From: Trebouxia sp. TZW2008
Taxonomy: Eukaryota > Chlorophyta > Trebouxiophyceae > Trebouxiales > Trebouxiaceae
Assembly: GCA_002118135.1 (NCBI GenBank)
Contig: BDIU01000237.1
Coordinates: 38,260-102,259 of the forward strand
Length of the DNA: 64,000 nucleotides
Reading direction: 5' to 3'
How positions within the stretch are numbered: position 1 is the first letter of the stretch; the number at the start of each line of letters is the position of its first letter. The notes under the pieces are model-generated. The model made no database searches, had not been told where the DNA came from, and was given only the letters and a program-made list of their open reading frames with translations. This document shows, one piece after another, positions 23,702 through 35,700 of this stretch. The position numbers and the translations under genes are program-made.

Positions 23702-25849
23702 ATGGTCAAGCGTAAAGCTCCGCCGGTCGCCGACGATGCAAGTCCCCAGGAACAGCTTGATAATGGCAAAAAGGCAGCAAAGCAGCCACGCCTTGCGCCT
23801 GAGGCTTCTGGGTTCAGAAACAAGGAGAAAGTGCTGATACTGAGCTCAAGAGGCATTACTCACAGGCGAGTATGCAGCACAAGCATCTGCGGTTCGGGCA
23901 CGGATAAGCGGGAACGATTTTTCCGAGCTTGAGTGTACTCGTTGCAGATCTCGGCATCTTATGCTGGATTTAGCACAGCTGCTGCCTCACTCTAAGCGCG
24001 ACGCTAAGCTTGATACAAAGACAGACAGGGGGGTGATCAATGAAGTGGCTGACATGAAGGTATGAGGCTGTCTGTTTGCTTGTCATGTGGGCGTTGCTCA
24101 TGTTGCTGCATGATTTCATCAGCTTGGGGTTGCAGGGCTGCAGCAGTGTGCTGTTCTTTGAGGCGCGAAAGCGAAAGGACTTGTATGTATGGCTGGCCAA
24201 AGCCCCAGATGGTCCCTCTATCAAGTTCCACTGCGCAAATGGTGAGACTGCTTTTGTCACCCGCTTTGCCATCTGTACTTGTGCCCTTCTGACTGATGTC
24301 ATTTCAGCATTCTGTATGATCACAAGGTGCAGGACGGTGCTGTGTGGGTCAGCACACACGGCTCTTTGCACCATACAAAGCTCAGAATGCACATCGTATC
24401 CTTGTTGCATAATGAGTCGCAGCTTTGAAGACACCTAACATGGTGTCCTGTTTCTGTGTAGTGCACACAATGGCACCTGACATAGTGCCCTGTGTCTGTG
24501 TAGTGCACACAATGGCATCTAACATAGTGCCCTGTATCTGTGCAGTGCACACAATGGCTTCTAATATAGTGCCCTGCAGCTGTGTAGTACACACAATGGC
24601 ATCTAATGGCATCCAACATGGTGCCCTGTGTCTGTGCAGTGCACACGATGGCAGAGTTGAAGCTCAGTGGAAATCACCTCAAGGGATCAAGACCTGTGTT
24701 GAGCTTTGACGCCTCCTTTGATGAGCAGCCGCACCTACAGCTCATGAAAGAGATGTTCACACAGAGCTTTGCCACACCTAGGCGGCATCCTAAAAGCAAA
24801 CCCTTCCACGATCATGTGATCAGCTTCCACTTCTTGGACAACCGAGTCTGGCTGCGCAACTACCAGGTGCTCCTCTGCCTGCTCTGCAAGTGGCTGCATT
24901 GCATCTCACCTCCAGCACATGGGCTCCTCTTCAGCACAAGCAAATGGTCATCGCATGCAACTTGTTTCATCTCTCAAGAGGGGCTTTCAGACCTGTACAG
25001 TACAAGGTCTTCCATGGTAACAAATGTGCATTGCTGTAGCAGGCAGGCTTTTGATCACAAAACTAGAACGGTCAGAGGTCTGGATAGCAGACTGTACCCT
25101 CATAGCAGTAAAGGAGACAGACAACAGCTTCCACTCACAGCGGTTATTGTCATAACACTGAGTGTCATAGACTGTTATTTTCCGTTTGTTTCCTCAGCAG
25201 TCTGCAAACTTGCAGGTGGTGCCTGGGATTGACAAGAAGAAGGCTTCTGCTGACAGTGTCTCACTAGTCGAGGTGGGCCCTCGGGTGTGCCTCAACCCCA
25301 TCAAGATTTTTGGGGGCAGCTTTGGCGGCCCCGTGCTGTTTAACAACCCCCACTTTGTCTCGCCAAACAGGGTGAGTTGCCTCCACACGCGCCTGTCGAT
25401 TGTGTCTGCTAGATGTGGTGTCGTAATGTCGCTTGCATTGCCCCCTTTGCATGCTGCTCAAGCCCATAAAGCATAATGAGCTACATGCAATTTGCTACTC
25501 CTGTGCAAAGACGAATGCAGGTGCACATCAGTGTTTCAGTTGCCACAGCCATCTGCAGGGTGGTTGTTCAGCACTACTCCGTTATAGCAGGCTGTCAGCT
25601 TACTACCACTGTCTGGTCCTCTGAGTGAACTGCCAAGTTTTGGCCTGGGGATTGTTTCATTCAGCACTTTGTGCAACCAGCAGCATTCACCAGCACAATT
25701 GTCCCTGCGTATGCGTGCAGATTCGTGCACTGCTGAAGAAGAGGCAAGCCAGCAAGTACGGCGCCAAGGTGTCAGCCAAGGCTCAGCGGCGTGAGCATCA
25801 GCAGCAACACCAGCTCCCACCTGATGAGCTTGCAGATGTCTTCAAGTAG
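23702..25849 (+). CDS. BRX1: Ribosome biogenesis protein BRX1 (Brix domain)
   Basis: A complete six-exon model: 23702-23865, 23948-24059, 24136-24241, 24640-24866, 25216-25371 and 25721-25849, 297 residues. Hallmarks are VLILSSRGITHR, LLPHSKRDAKLD, HTMAELKLSGNHLKGSRP, FLDNRVWLRNYQ and SLVEVGPRVCLNPIKIF...GSFGGPVLFNN, all of the Brix domain. BRX1 is a nucleolar factor for 60S subunit assembly. The lysine-rich N-terminus (MVKRKAPP, KKAAKQPR) fits nuclear targeting. Intron 1 appears to use a GC donor (ACAG|GCGAGT), because only that keeps the frame. The 3' splice site of exon 4 is preceded by four further copies of itself. Confidence 0.95.
24461..24639 (+). repeat. Tandem copies of the BRX1 exon 4 acceptor, 42-bp unit
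   Basis: The motif ctgtgtag/ctgtgcag followed by tgcacacaatggc occurs at 24461, 24503, 24545 and 24587, ahead of the live acceptor (exon start 24640). The first spacings are exactly 42 bp, which is 14 codons; the last is 52 bp. Each copy therefore holds a 3' splice site plus the first dozen bases of the exon (VHTMA). Confidence 0.9.
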
Positions 25850-26582
25850 TTTGTGCAGCATCGGAAGACCATGAGGGCTAAAATGATATCAAATGAATGC
25901 TGTTTGCCCGTCAAAAACGGCTCTTGAGGCTCAGACAAAGGGCGTGGTGCTGAACCTTGCTCTCTTTAGACTTTAGAACAGCAACTGTTTGTGCACAAAC
26001 CACACAGATCAATCACATATGTTGGAGGCTAATGCAGTGCCCACATCTGCAGACACAACTTAGGTGTGGATGCAAAGCAACCCATTCGTGGTTACTATGT
26101 TTTGTGAAGCACAGTGTCAACTGCAGCAAGGCGTGGAGCATCTTGCCCTTGGTCCGAATGAGCTCACTCGAGTGAATATAGGTACACAACCTGCGCTGAC
26201 CGTCGAGGAACCATTCTAACTTGTCGTGTTGTTTCTTGATTGTGCATGATTTGTGCTAGCTGGCTTCACACCCGTATCCACTTTTAAGACAAATGACAAT
26301 TGTAACGCCTGGCTGTTGATTGAAAGGAAGGCATGCTTGAAAGGATCGTTCAGGTGTTGCTATTGCACGTCAAACAGTCCAGGCCAAGCTAAAATGTGCT
26401 GCTAGCCTACAAACCCTCTCAAAGTCTCACAATGATCAAATAAGTCCTATGGCAGACAGACAACTACAGCTTCAGAAACAGAATACAGTAAGGGGCCTGG
26501 AACATGGCGACCAGCACACTCAAGCAAAATCAACGCGCCACTAGACACAGAGATCGAGCAGACCGTCAGCAACAGTCAAAAG
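25850..26582. other. Convergent intergenic region
   Basis: Lies between the BRX1 stop and the GUCD1 stop, so it should hold both 3' untranslated regions. No gene is seen. Confidence 0.55.
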
Positions 26583-28850
26583 TTACATAACAGACTGCAT
26601 TGCTTTCAAGGCCGCAGCTCTACAACACCGCTCGCACATAGAAGTTTTACCATACACCTCAACTTTGTGTATGTCTGTAGATGAAACCTTTCTGCCTGCT
26701 AGAGGCACAATGAGCAAGTCTTCATCTGTGCCCCATGCCTTTCTGGCGTTCTCAAAAATGGATGATGCGACTGTAATGTTACAGCATCCTGCTGCGGGGT
26801 CTTGCAGAATGAAGGAATCTGTGTCAGCATTGTAGCCACAAACGACGACGTAGTGTCCTGCAGAGCCCATAAATAATTCAGCCTCAGGGGTTGGGCACAC
26901 AATGCAGCAAAATATCATCCTCTTAAGGAGCAAAGTAAAGTTATGTAGCCTCAAGGGTCAGGCATCAAGTGTAGCAAACTGTCATCTCACTGAGCAGCAG
27001 CATAAACTTATGCAGCCTCAAGGGTCAGGCATTAAGTGTAGCAAACTGGCATTTCGTGGTGCCAGAAATTTGTGCAGACAACATTGCCTGAGCTGCAATC
27101 TTTGGGGCCGCAAAGCTTCAATAAAAACAGACAACCAAGAAGAGGAGGGGGGGGGGGGCTTGTGAATGCCCAGCACAGCCTTGACAATGCACCTTAAGTC
27201 ATGCAGAAGTGCAGCAGGTGCAGTGCAGTAGCAAAAATGCATCACCACAGGTCTGAGTCAAGTTGCGTTGATCAGGCGTACAGACTGTCTGTTGAGAGCA
27301 GATCCTCACCTGTGTATGCGTCACTATGGCCACACATAGTGGTAATAGAGTTCACCCCGCCAATCTGCAGAGCAGCTGATCTACTCCACAAGCGCCCACT
27401 ACAAAGCCTGCGCTTGTCCACTAGAGCAATGATAAGGTGGGAGCCTGCTAGCATACACGCCTGCAGCTCCTTCAAGGCAATGGAGCGCTGGTCTATTTGA
27501 ATGCCTGCACGCTCTGCTTCCTGCATGCATTCAAACATGTGAGATAGAATGCAGAAGCCCAGAGTGCGCTACCGCTGCAGGCACAAAAGCAGTCAAAACA
27601 GTGCCCCAAAGTTATAGTACATAGCTTCCCAAGCCGTCGCTACAAGTGGAGGCCTTTTTTCTGGCGACTAACGGCGTAGATTTTTTTCTGTGCTTTTCAC
27701 TCTTCTTTTCTGTGAGTTGCAGCCAATGCAACTGAAGTACAGGATGCGTCGCTTGCAGCATGTATGGTCAAACCATGTGTTTTGATCTTGTGGATCTGAC
27801 TAGTGGCAAAAACACATCTTCCCACAAAGCAACATGTGCCTGTGCCAGCGTGTATTGCGCTGCAATAGCATACTGGATTTGCGTGCTCACCTTGAATAGC
27901 TGTGTGACTCTACACTGGTCTTCTGCCATGTTTTCCATGTAGAAGCCCTCATGGAAGTAACCAGGGTTTGCGCCAACCATAGTAGTGGCTAGTGTCACGT
28001 CGAGCCCAAAGTGTCTCATAAGATGGGCTAAATCTACTGTCCATACGCTGCATGGACACACACAGGCCATGAAGCAAACCTGACGGCATGGCATGCTGCA
28101 GGATACTCAGCGCATTTCTTGAACGAACATGACACTGCATAAATTGAACCATGATGTTTGATGCTCCAAAGAACGCCAACCAGCCTGCCATGCAAAGCAT
28201 CACACAACTGCAGCTGACTCATTAAATAGTGCACCAGCAGTGTGCGCCATGTATGATGATATGCAATGAAACAGTTTTGGGCCCTTGCTGCCCTGGTCAG
28301 CAGAATGAATGCACACACAACAGCAACCATTGATAATAATCATTCTTACTTGATTGTCCATGTGAAGGACAGAGGTACTGCTGTAGTGTACCTGGTGGTA
28401 CTACACAAGCTTTGCAGTGACGCCATGGTGAGACACGATACCCCCAGAGACTTCAGCACCATCAGCGCACACGCCAGTCCACAATCCCTGTGCAGTCAAG
28501 CAATTCATCTGGCAAAAGCTTTAAGAACAAAATTGACAGACCATCGTTGTCACAGGCTGGAACGCTGCATGCGTTCTGTGGAGAGGTGACATGCATGTGT
28601 ATACGCAATTATTGTCACGGATGCGTGGGCACGCCTTCAGAATATCAAAACTGACCTCAATTATATCCTCAAGATGCTTAACTACAAGAGTTTGTTGCAC
28701 GAAATGCATGACATGAAAACGAGTGCATTGAACAGTTATTGGGATCAATGCATGCGCTGAAATGCATTGCATAGGTAATGCCACACCAATTCACACAGTG
28801 AATGCTTACCAGTTGAAAGATTGTTGGACATGAGGCACAGCAAGGCAATG
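26583..28850 (-). CDS. GUCD1: GUCD1 / plant GC1 homologue (guanylyl cyclase domain-containing 1)
   Basis: Five joined exons: an exon ending at 28810 (VPHVQQSFNW), then 28487-28392, 28047-27891, 27520-27310 and 26857-26583. Every junction keeps phase. The order VPHVQQSFNW-DCGLACALMVLKSLG, VWTVDLAHLMRHFG, GANPGYFHEGFY, LIIALVDKRRL, GHYVVVCGYNADTDSF and RKAWGTDEDLLIVPL matches plant GC1 and animal GUCD1 closely. The family was named for a reported guanylyl cyclase activity, but the DCG/Cys and GHYVV layout is that of a C39-like cysteine peptidase fold, so the biochemistry is doubtful. The start codon is not found and should lie in an exon upstream of 28850. Confidence 0.92.
26881..27060. repeat. 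67-bp tandem repeat beside a GUCD1 acceptor
   Basis: The core gcctcaagggtcaggcat recurs at 26881, 26948 and 27015, exactly 67 bp apart. It begins 24 bp upstream (on the minus strand) of the last GUCD1 exon, inside the intron. Confidence 0.85.
27147..27158. repeat. Poly-G run in a GUCD1 intron
   Basis: A short G homopolymer following gaagaggagg, in the intron between exons 4 and 5. Confidence 0.7.
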
Positions 28851-30563
28851 CTGCCTGACACCTCGCTGCTGTCCTGCTGCCAGCTTCAAAAAGTCATCAC
28901 AACACGCAAGGCTTGCTGCTGCAGTTGCCAAACTGCAACAGGAACAACAAAATTGCGTAAGCTGTAGATGTGCAGTTGATGGTGGCTGCATGCTGCCGCC
29001 AAGCATGGACCTGCGTCTATGCACTGTATGCACAGGCACAGGCCTAAACACAAGATGTACGTGTGCAACTATCACACCTTCGGTCCGCAAGCGAAGTCAG
29101 GGTCTCTGTAGCTGCAGCATGCAGTGTTGCCATGAAGGCTCTAAGTAGCTGTGCTTGACCACAAGCGCCTCTGACCTGCAGCAGTGCAGGAATGACTGTT
29201 GAGACCTTGTTATGTTGTATGTATCTACCTGTAGCTGCCAGCTTGGAACCAGCTTTGCAGACTTGAAAACAAGACTTCAGAGCGCAACAAGTCAAAACTC
29301 AAGCGGACAACATTGCTGTCTGAGACTCCAGCAATGTGCTGGTCCTCACAGTAAAAGGCAAGGCTTTCACAAAGCACAGCAGGGTCATAAACGCTGCAGC
29401 CGTGCAGCCTTGCAATACATGCTGTTGAGCAACAGCCGTCAAGGGCGTTTGGGGAGATTGAAACGGACCCTGTAGCTGTATGCTCGCAACCTCGCTGGGG
29501 CAAGACGAGACTCGACTTCGTGCCAAGCGCCTGCGGCTGCTCCAAGCGCCCAACGACACTGCGCAAACTTTGTGAGGACCGCGCTGCAGGCTGACACGGT
29601 TATGCACTTGTTATCGAGGAGAGAAGTTCGCGCTGAGGCAGGCAGTCAGGCACAGAGGCGGGCGCTCGATCTTGATCGGGTCCGGTAGCGCTGACGAGGA
29701 GCGGAAGTGAGCACGTGAAACCACATAAACAGCTCCCTTGGCACTTTTATTGCACCCTCGCGCATTTTGACCTGGCCAGCCTTTGACCCAGCTTTTTTGT
29801 GAAACGGCAGGGCATCATGCACAATGGGCAGGGTCCAGAGCTGTGTGTGTATACTGTGTTCTGATCATCAACGTCATATACATGCATGCATGCATGCATG
29901 CATGTATGCACACTTTTTATGCCATGGCACATACTTTGTCAGATTGTACAGCTGACATGAAGGCGTCATGATGGACCAGATCTGCTCGACGATATAGGCA
30001 GCGCATCCGGGTTTTGCATCTAGAGCCTTTCAACGATTTTTGGAGCCAATAGCTCCAGCTGCAGGCCAAGCATCACAAGCAGATGGATCTATGGTAGCTA
30101 CTGCTACGTATACGGCATCAATCTGCATATGAAACAGCAACCTACTGTGATGTTTCCTGCATGCAGTTGGATGTGCCGATGTTATCCATTCATGCCTTAT
30201 GCAAGGCTTCACAGGAGTTCTGCAACAGAGGCAAGTATCTTTTTGTCGGCCTTCAAGTTATGACAGCTTTGCTGCAGCGTCAAATATGCAGTATTTGTAG
30301 GTGATCAACAATGCCAGCCGTTGAAACCATGCTGCCAACGAGTGCGTGCGGGACTGAATCAATCTGTTTGTTCTGACTGAGTTTGGCAGCATGCCCTGAC
30401 AGAATTGCAATAAATTAAATGCTTCTGTCCAATGTGTGGTTTTGACTACTTTGCTGCAAGCTGACCGATTGTTCCGACACTGTTACTTGCGCCTGCAGGC
30501 CCCTGTGACGCATCATAGCAGGGGAACATGCGATCTCGGCGTCATAATTGACAGCAGCGCATC
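28851..30563. other. Region between GUCD1 and KEA, divergent
   Basis: It should hold the first GUCD1 exon(s) and both promoters. A (ATGC)n microsatellite lies at 29882-29904. No additional gene is supported. Some minus-strand open stretches at 28800-29600 may include the missing first exon. Confidence 0.45.
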
Positions 30564-32699
30564 ATGACAATGACGGCAGCTCCTGTCACACAGCCGAAGC
30601 TAGCCATCAGTCCCAAACCTGGTCAACTTCGTGTGTTCGCACGGTCAGCTTGCTCAAGAGGTCTGAGGACCAAGCCGGCGCCGTTCACAAATCAGAGATG
30701 CCCCAGGCGATTACTTCACCCCCCGCTGCAAGTGCAATGTAGGAGGCAAGGCGCAATCAGGTGTGGTCAAATATGCCACAGGATTGGTCTCTCAGCGGCA
30801 CGTCAATGGAATCATAACGAGCCTCTGGCTTGCAGGCGCAATGCCCGGACACAAGCAGTAAGCAATGACGGTGCTAGCGCCAATGGGAATGGAGCAGCTG
30901 CAATAGGAGAGGTTTGTCTGCATTTGCTTGATGCTCGAAGCTGTATGCAAGGCTTTGATGGTATCCATTGCTGACACGAGTGCGTGGAAGCAGCTCAGTC
31001 TTGATCTCAAGGAGCTGGACTCACCAGAAGAGCTGTACCCTCTCAAAGATGCACTGGAGCGTGCAAAGCGTCGAGTAGATCAATCGACAGGCATCAGAGA
31101 AGCACTTGAGACTGAGGTCAGCTGATTGCATTTCGCCAGATGCATATGCCTGATGAAGAGCTAGTTTGTGCGCATCATTGCAATAGCGCCAACAACACCA
31201 CCCATCATGCACCCTTGCAGGCTCAAAAGCTTGCTGAGGTAGCGATTGATGCCAGAGAGAAAGCAGAAAAGGCACGGCAGCGGGTAGCTGAAGCAGAGCG
31301 TGATGTGCAAGCAGCCAGAGCTGTCAGAGAGAAGCTTGACGCAGACATTGAAGCCTTGAGAACTATCTCTTCAGAGCCGAGCAAAGAGAAGGAACAGGCT
31401 TTCAGAGCTGATCAGACAGTAGATCTTGGAACCAGTGAGCAGGGTGTCACTCCAGAGCAGAACCTGGATGCAGAGCTCAAGAGCAAGCTGCAGCAGCTGG
31501 ATGATGTCAGGAAGACCATCGATGAGACTGAATCCAAGGTGCTTTGACTTCTCCATTACACATTAGCGCTCCATGTCCACTGCATTCATTCATTGCATGC
31601 TGAAGAGGCTCAGGGAGATAGGTACATAGTTGTCTACCAAGTGTCCTTGGTTTGCTGCTAGCACTCATGCCTGTCACGCATCCAAACATGCGCTGAATTG
31701 GGAGTCTGTCCTCTGGTGTGTGTCCCACAGGTCCCAAGCATTCAAGCATCCCATGAGTGGTAACCACAACAAGACTTGGCAAGTATTAGAGGGTCCTGAT
31801 GCTGCCATGGCTTTGCTTGCTAGCTCTTCACGCTGCATGCTGCCAGTGCATAGCTCATGCCACCAGCACTGTTCAGTGTGCAAAACTTAGCTTTCCTGAA
31901 CAGTGCCAAACTCTGCTGCATGCTGCTCTCCTGCCTCAGGGTGCCGCATGACATGCATGCATCAAGAAGTCCAGTCAGCATATCAGTAAGCAGCAGAAGC
32001 TGGGCTCATGTTTGTCTTAGATATGCAAATTCCGTGGGTCGCACAGATGCTCACTGACCTGCAGCAAGACAGAGTTACACCAAAACAGCGTCACATTCTG
32101 ATATGTTCTCAAAGCCTCAGTCCCAGCCTAGATCGTGGTCAGCAGAGCATCAGAACGGTCTGTTCTTTGGAAAATATGCACAGATTCTTGGCGTCAGAAT
32201 CATGCGTTGTACGGCATAAGTGCTTGCATCAGAGGCAACATTGTGGGGACAGTGGCACATTAGCCACGGGCTCAGCGAAACCAGCAAGCAACGACCAACA
32301 AAATGTCAGATGCGTCTACCTTGAGTCAACAGTCCAATCTGCTGCTGCTGCAGGTCACTGCTTTGGATGACAGGGCAAACGTGTCAGAGGCAGCAGCTGA
32401 CAAAGCAGAAGAAGATGCATCTTCGGCCATGCGCTCAGCTGAGACAGGAGTCAGGGAGGAGATGGAGGCAGCAGCAGTTGTCAAAGAGACAGAGTCAGCC
32501 TTGAGCAAAGCTCTAGCTGAGCTCACTTTCTTGGAAACCTCCTATGAGGAGAAGGAGTTTGAGAGCAAGGCTGACAAGGTCAAGGCTAAGGAGAAAGCCC
32601 AGAAGGAAGCTGAAGCTGCAGTGAAGGATGCATTGAAATCTGTCAATGCCACTGTGAACCCACCTGAGCAGGGTGACAGTGCGGCAGGTCAGTCAGCTC

Positions 32700-32758
<59 letters not shown>

Positions 32759-35700
32759 GCATTTCCCGTCCAGGTCAGGAAGTCAGATGTGACTCAATGG
32801 ACTTCCTGGCTGGGAAGCACAGGTAAATGTGTCCGCCAACCAATGGCAGCTGATCAGAGTTTGCCTAGAGGAGAGGGCGATACACGCAGTTGCAACCAGC
32901 CATATGTGCTATTTTGCATGCAACGCCTGTCCATGCCACCTGTGAGCAGAATACATGGTCTGAGCTGCAGCCATCGGCTGTAAATGACAGCCGCTCAAGC
33001 AACCGCAATGCTGACTGCTGATTCGAGTAGCGATTAGTACAATGCTTGGGAGGCTAAGCATGCAGCGTCATGAGACCTGCTTTGTGTGAGCTTAGAGGCA
33101 TATGAGTGAGCATGCCACTTGTACTGTAGCAAAAGCTCACAGCAACATGGTCCAGCATGATGAATATTGCTTGCGTCAGAGAGGGCTACTTTGGTCCTGT
33201 ATGCATGCTCACCAATTCCGAGCAGCTTTGTCTGCAGCCTGAGCTCAAAGCTGGTAACCAGGCGGCAGATCAAACAGGTCATTGCCGCAATGAAAGCTGT
33301 GCCGTCTCATATTTGCTCGCAATAAACCAGCTCTTGTGTGCTGCATGTCACCTCCTGTTTGGATAACTCAAAGAAATTGAGTGCAGGTCAGCAGGCTCCT
33401 TACTGTGCCAGAACCCCTGCCACCCTCAAGGTGTGCTGTCTTCACAGTGTTCTCTTGGTACTGTGTGCTGGCCTACCAAGCTCCAGGTTGCATTTCAGAT
33501 CAGCAAGCTCTGCAAGATATGAAAGCGTTCAAGTGCTGCTGAAAGGCGCTATTGTGCTGCTGATAGGTGCTGTTGTGCTGCTGAAAAATTAAAAACTCTC
33601 TGTATTGTGTGCAGCACCATCCGCCCCTGGAGTGATTGAGCTGAAGGCTGAGAAGCAGAGGGCAGATCAGCAAGCTGGCCTCAAGCCTAAGCCCCCACCA
33701 ACCAGGACCATGGATGAAGATGATGCAGCATCAGGCTGGCAGTCTTGGCTGTCACGCAACAAGCCCATTGCTGCTGTTGCTGCTATCGCTTTTGTCGCCG
33801 TCTGTGCCCAAAGCTTGGGCATTGCTGATGTCAAGCAGGCTGTGTTGACTCTGCTATCCCCTGTCACAATGGCTTCAATGAAGGTGTGCCTCAAGGCTCT
33901 CCAGTCACAGCTGCTCTTGCCTGGTGTTCAGATTGCATGTTCGACCGAGAAATAATTTGAGTATGCTGTAGCAGCACTGATGTCAGGTATGTGCTGCTGC
34001 CTTGACTTTCAATATGACACCAACACCATGTTCATAGTCAAGTACCTGGACATCATGTCAAACAGCACCATTACCCCCAAAACTTACCTCCTACTGCATA
34101 CAGCATACAGCATGCAACTGCTGTCCTGCATGACAACAGGTTGTTGCTGCAATTGCATCTCTTACCAATGGTGCTGCCTTGCCAACAGTGCCTCGTCAAT
34201 GACCTTCAGGCCCAGCACAAGGCGTACATCTTTACGGTACGCTCTCAGTGTTATGTGGCTTTTTTCCAGCAGCTGACTGAGATGAGCTCTGTAGCTGTTA
34301 CATGACTGTTTTGCTTGTACTGTTTCAGGTGAATGCGCTGCTGAAGGAGCTGATCAGCAAGCTGCCACTGCCTCCAGTACCCCATGGCACTGAGGCCTTG
34401 ATTGAGACCATCTGGCTGCTGATGACCAGCGTGGTGGCTGTGCCCGCCATCTGTAGACTGCCGGGAGGCAGCCCAGTCCTGGGTTTTCTGGTAAAACTCC
34501 TTGCTCATCTCCACATGCAAGGTCAGGCGCACGTTAGACAAGCAGCAGTTTATGTGAGTCTATGATGTGTTGCACAAGAGACAAGCAGCAGGTGATGTAT
34601 ATGTTCTGTGTGGTGGCTGTGCCTGCTATCTGCAGACTGCCTGGAGGCAGCCCAGTTTTGGGTTTCCTGGTGGGGCTCTTTGTCATCTCATCTCATTCAT
34701 CATCTCTCATCTCTACACGCAAGATTAGGTACGCAATAGGCAAGCAGCAAGTGATGTTTGTCTGTAGTGTGGTGGCTGTGCCCGCCATTTGCAGGCTGCC
34801 AGGAGGCAGCCCAGTCCTGGGTTTCCTGGTACGGCTCTTTGCCAGCCTGAATATACAAGGTCAGGTGCATGATAAGCACCAGAAGGGCAATAGACATGGG
34901 GTCCAGGCAGTGCTTGCTATCACTGCTTGGGAGAGACGTACACGACAAACCATATGCAGAGCAGGGCAGAAGTCATGTCATGATGTGCAATGCTGAACTG
35001 TATCACAGGAGGGTAGGCAGTCCTGTCAGTCCAGCTCGCCCAAAATTGTCTGCAAGAAGCTGTGAAATCATGTAACATGTTGGGTAGTGCTGATGATGCT
35101 AAGCAAAGCCCGACGTCAGCGTCTGTAAGCTGCCTTGCATCTAGGATAGCACAGTCATGCTACTGTCATTTCCTCCTGCCTATGCAACAAGCGCCAAACA
35201 TGTTTGTGCGCAGTAGGCAGGAGACGCTTTTACACAGCCCCACCGCAAGCTTTTGAGTGTGGTGGAAATGCTGATACAACTAACATACCGCTGACCTGTG
35301 TTTGCCTTGTTTGTTTGCAACAGGCAGGAGGTGCTTTGATAGGGCCCCATGCCCTGGGCATCATTCAAGACGTGGAGGGTGTAAGACATCTGGCAGAGCT
35401 GGGAGTGGTGTTCCTGCTGTTCAACATTGGCCTGGAGCTCAGCCTGGAGAGACTGCGCAGCATGCAGAAGTACGTCTTTGGAATGGGTACAGCACAGGTC
35501 TGCTGCCTCACTCAGGCTTGCTGCTTCGCTGTTGTTGTTCCTAAGGCTGCTGTTGCTGCTGCTGCTGCTGCTGCCATTGTTTCTGTCGACTGTAGCTGGG
35601 ATCTGATAGCTCGGTCATGATGTTGTGGTGAATGCTGATCATGTATGCACTGCTCATGTGGTTGCAGTTGCAGTCTCTAGTTTCCCATGTCAGGGTGTGA

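Noticed and set aside
24320..24646. Minus-strand repeat protein (THYVRCHCVHYT-type)
   Set aside because: It is the antisense of the 42-bp BRX1 acceptor repeat, open because the unit is 14 codons long.
32774..32822. Small exon in KEA (VRKSDVTQW or GQEVRC frames)
   Set aside because: Including it shifts the frame of the next exon (33615); direct joining of 32687 to 33615 keeps phase.
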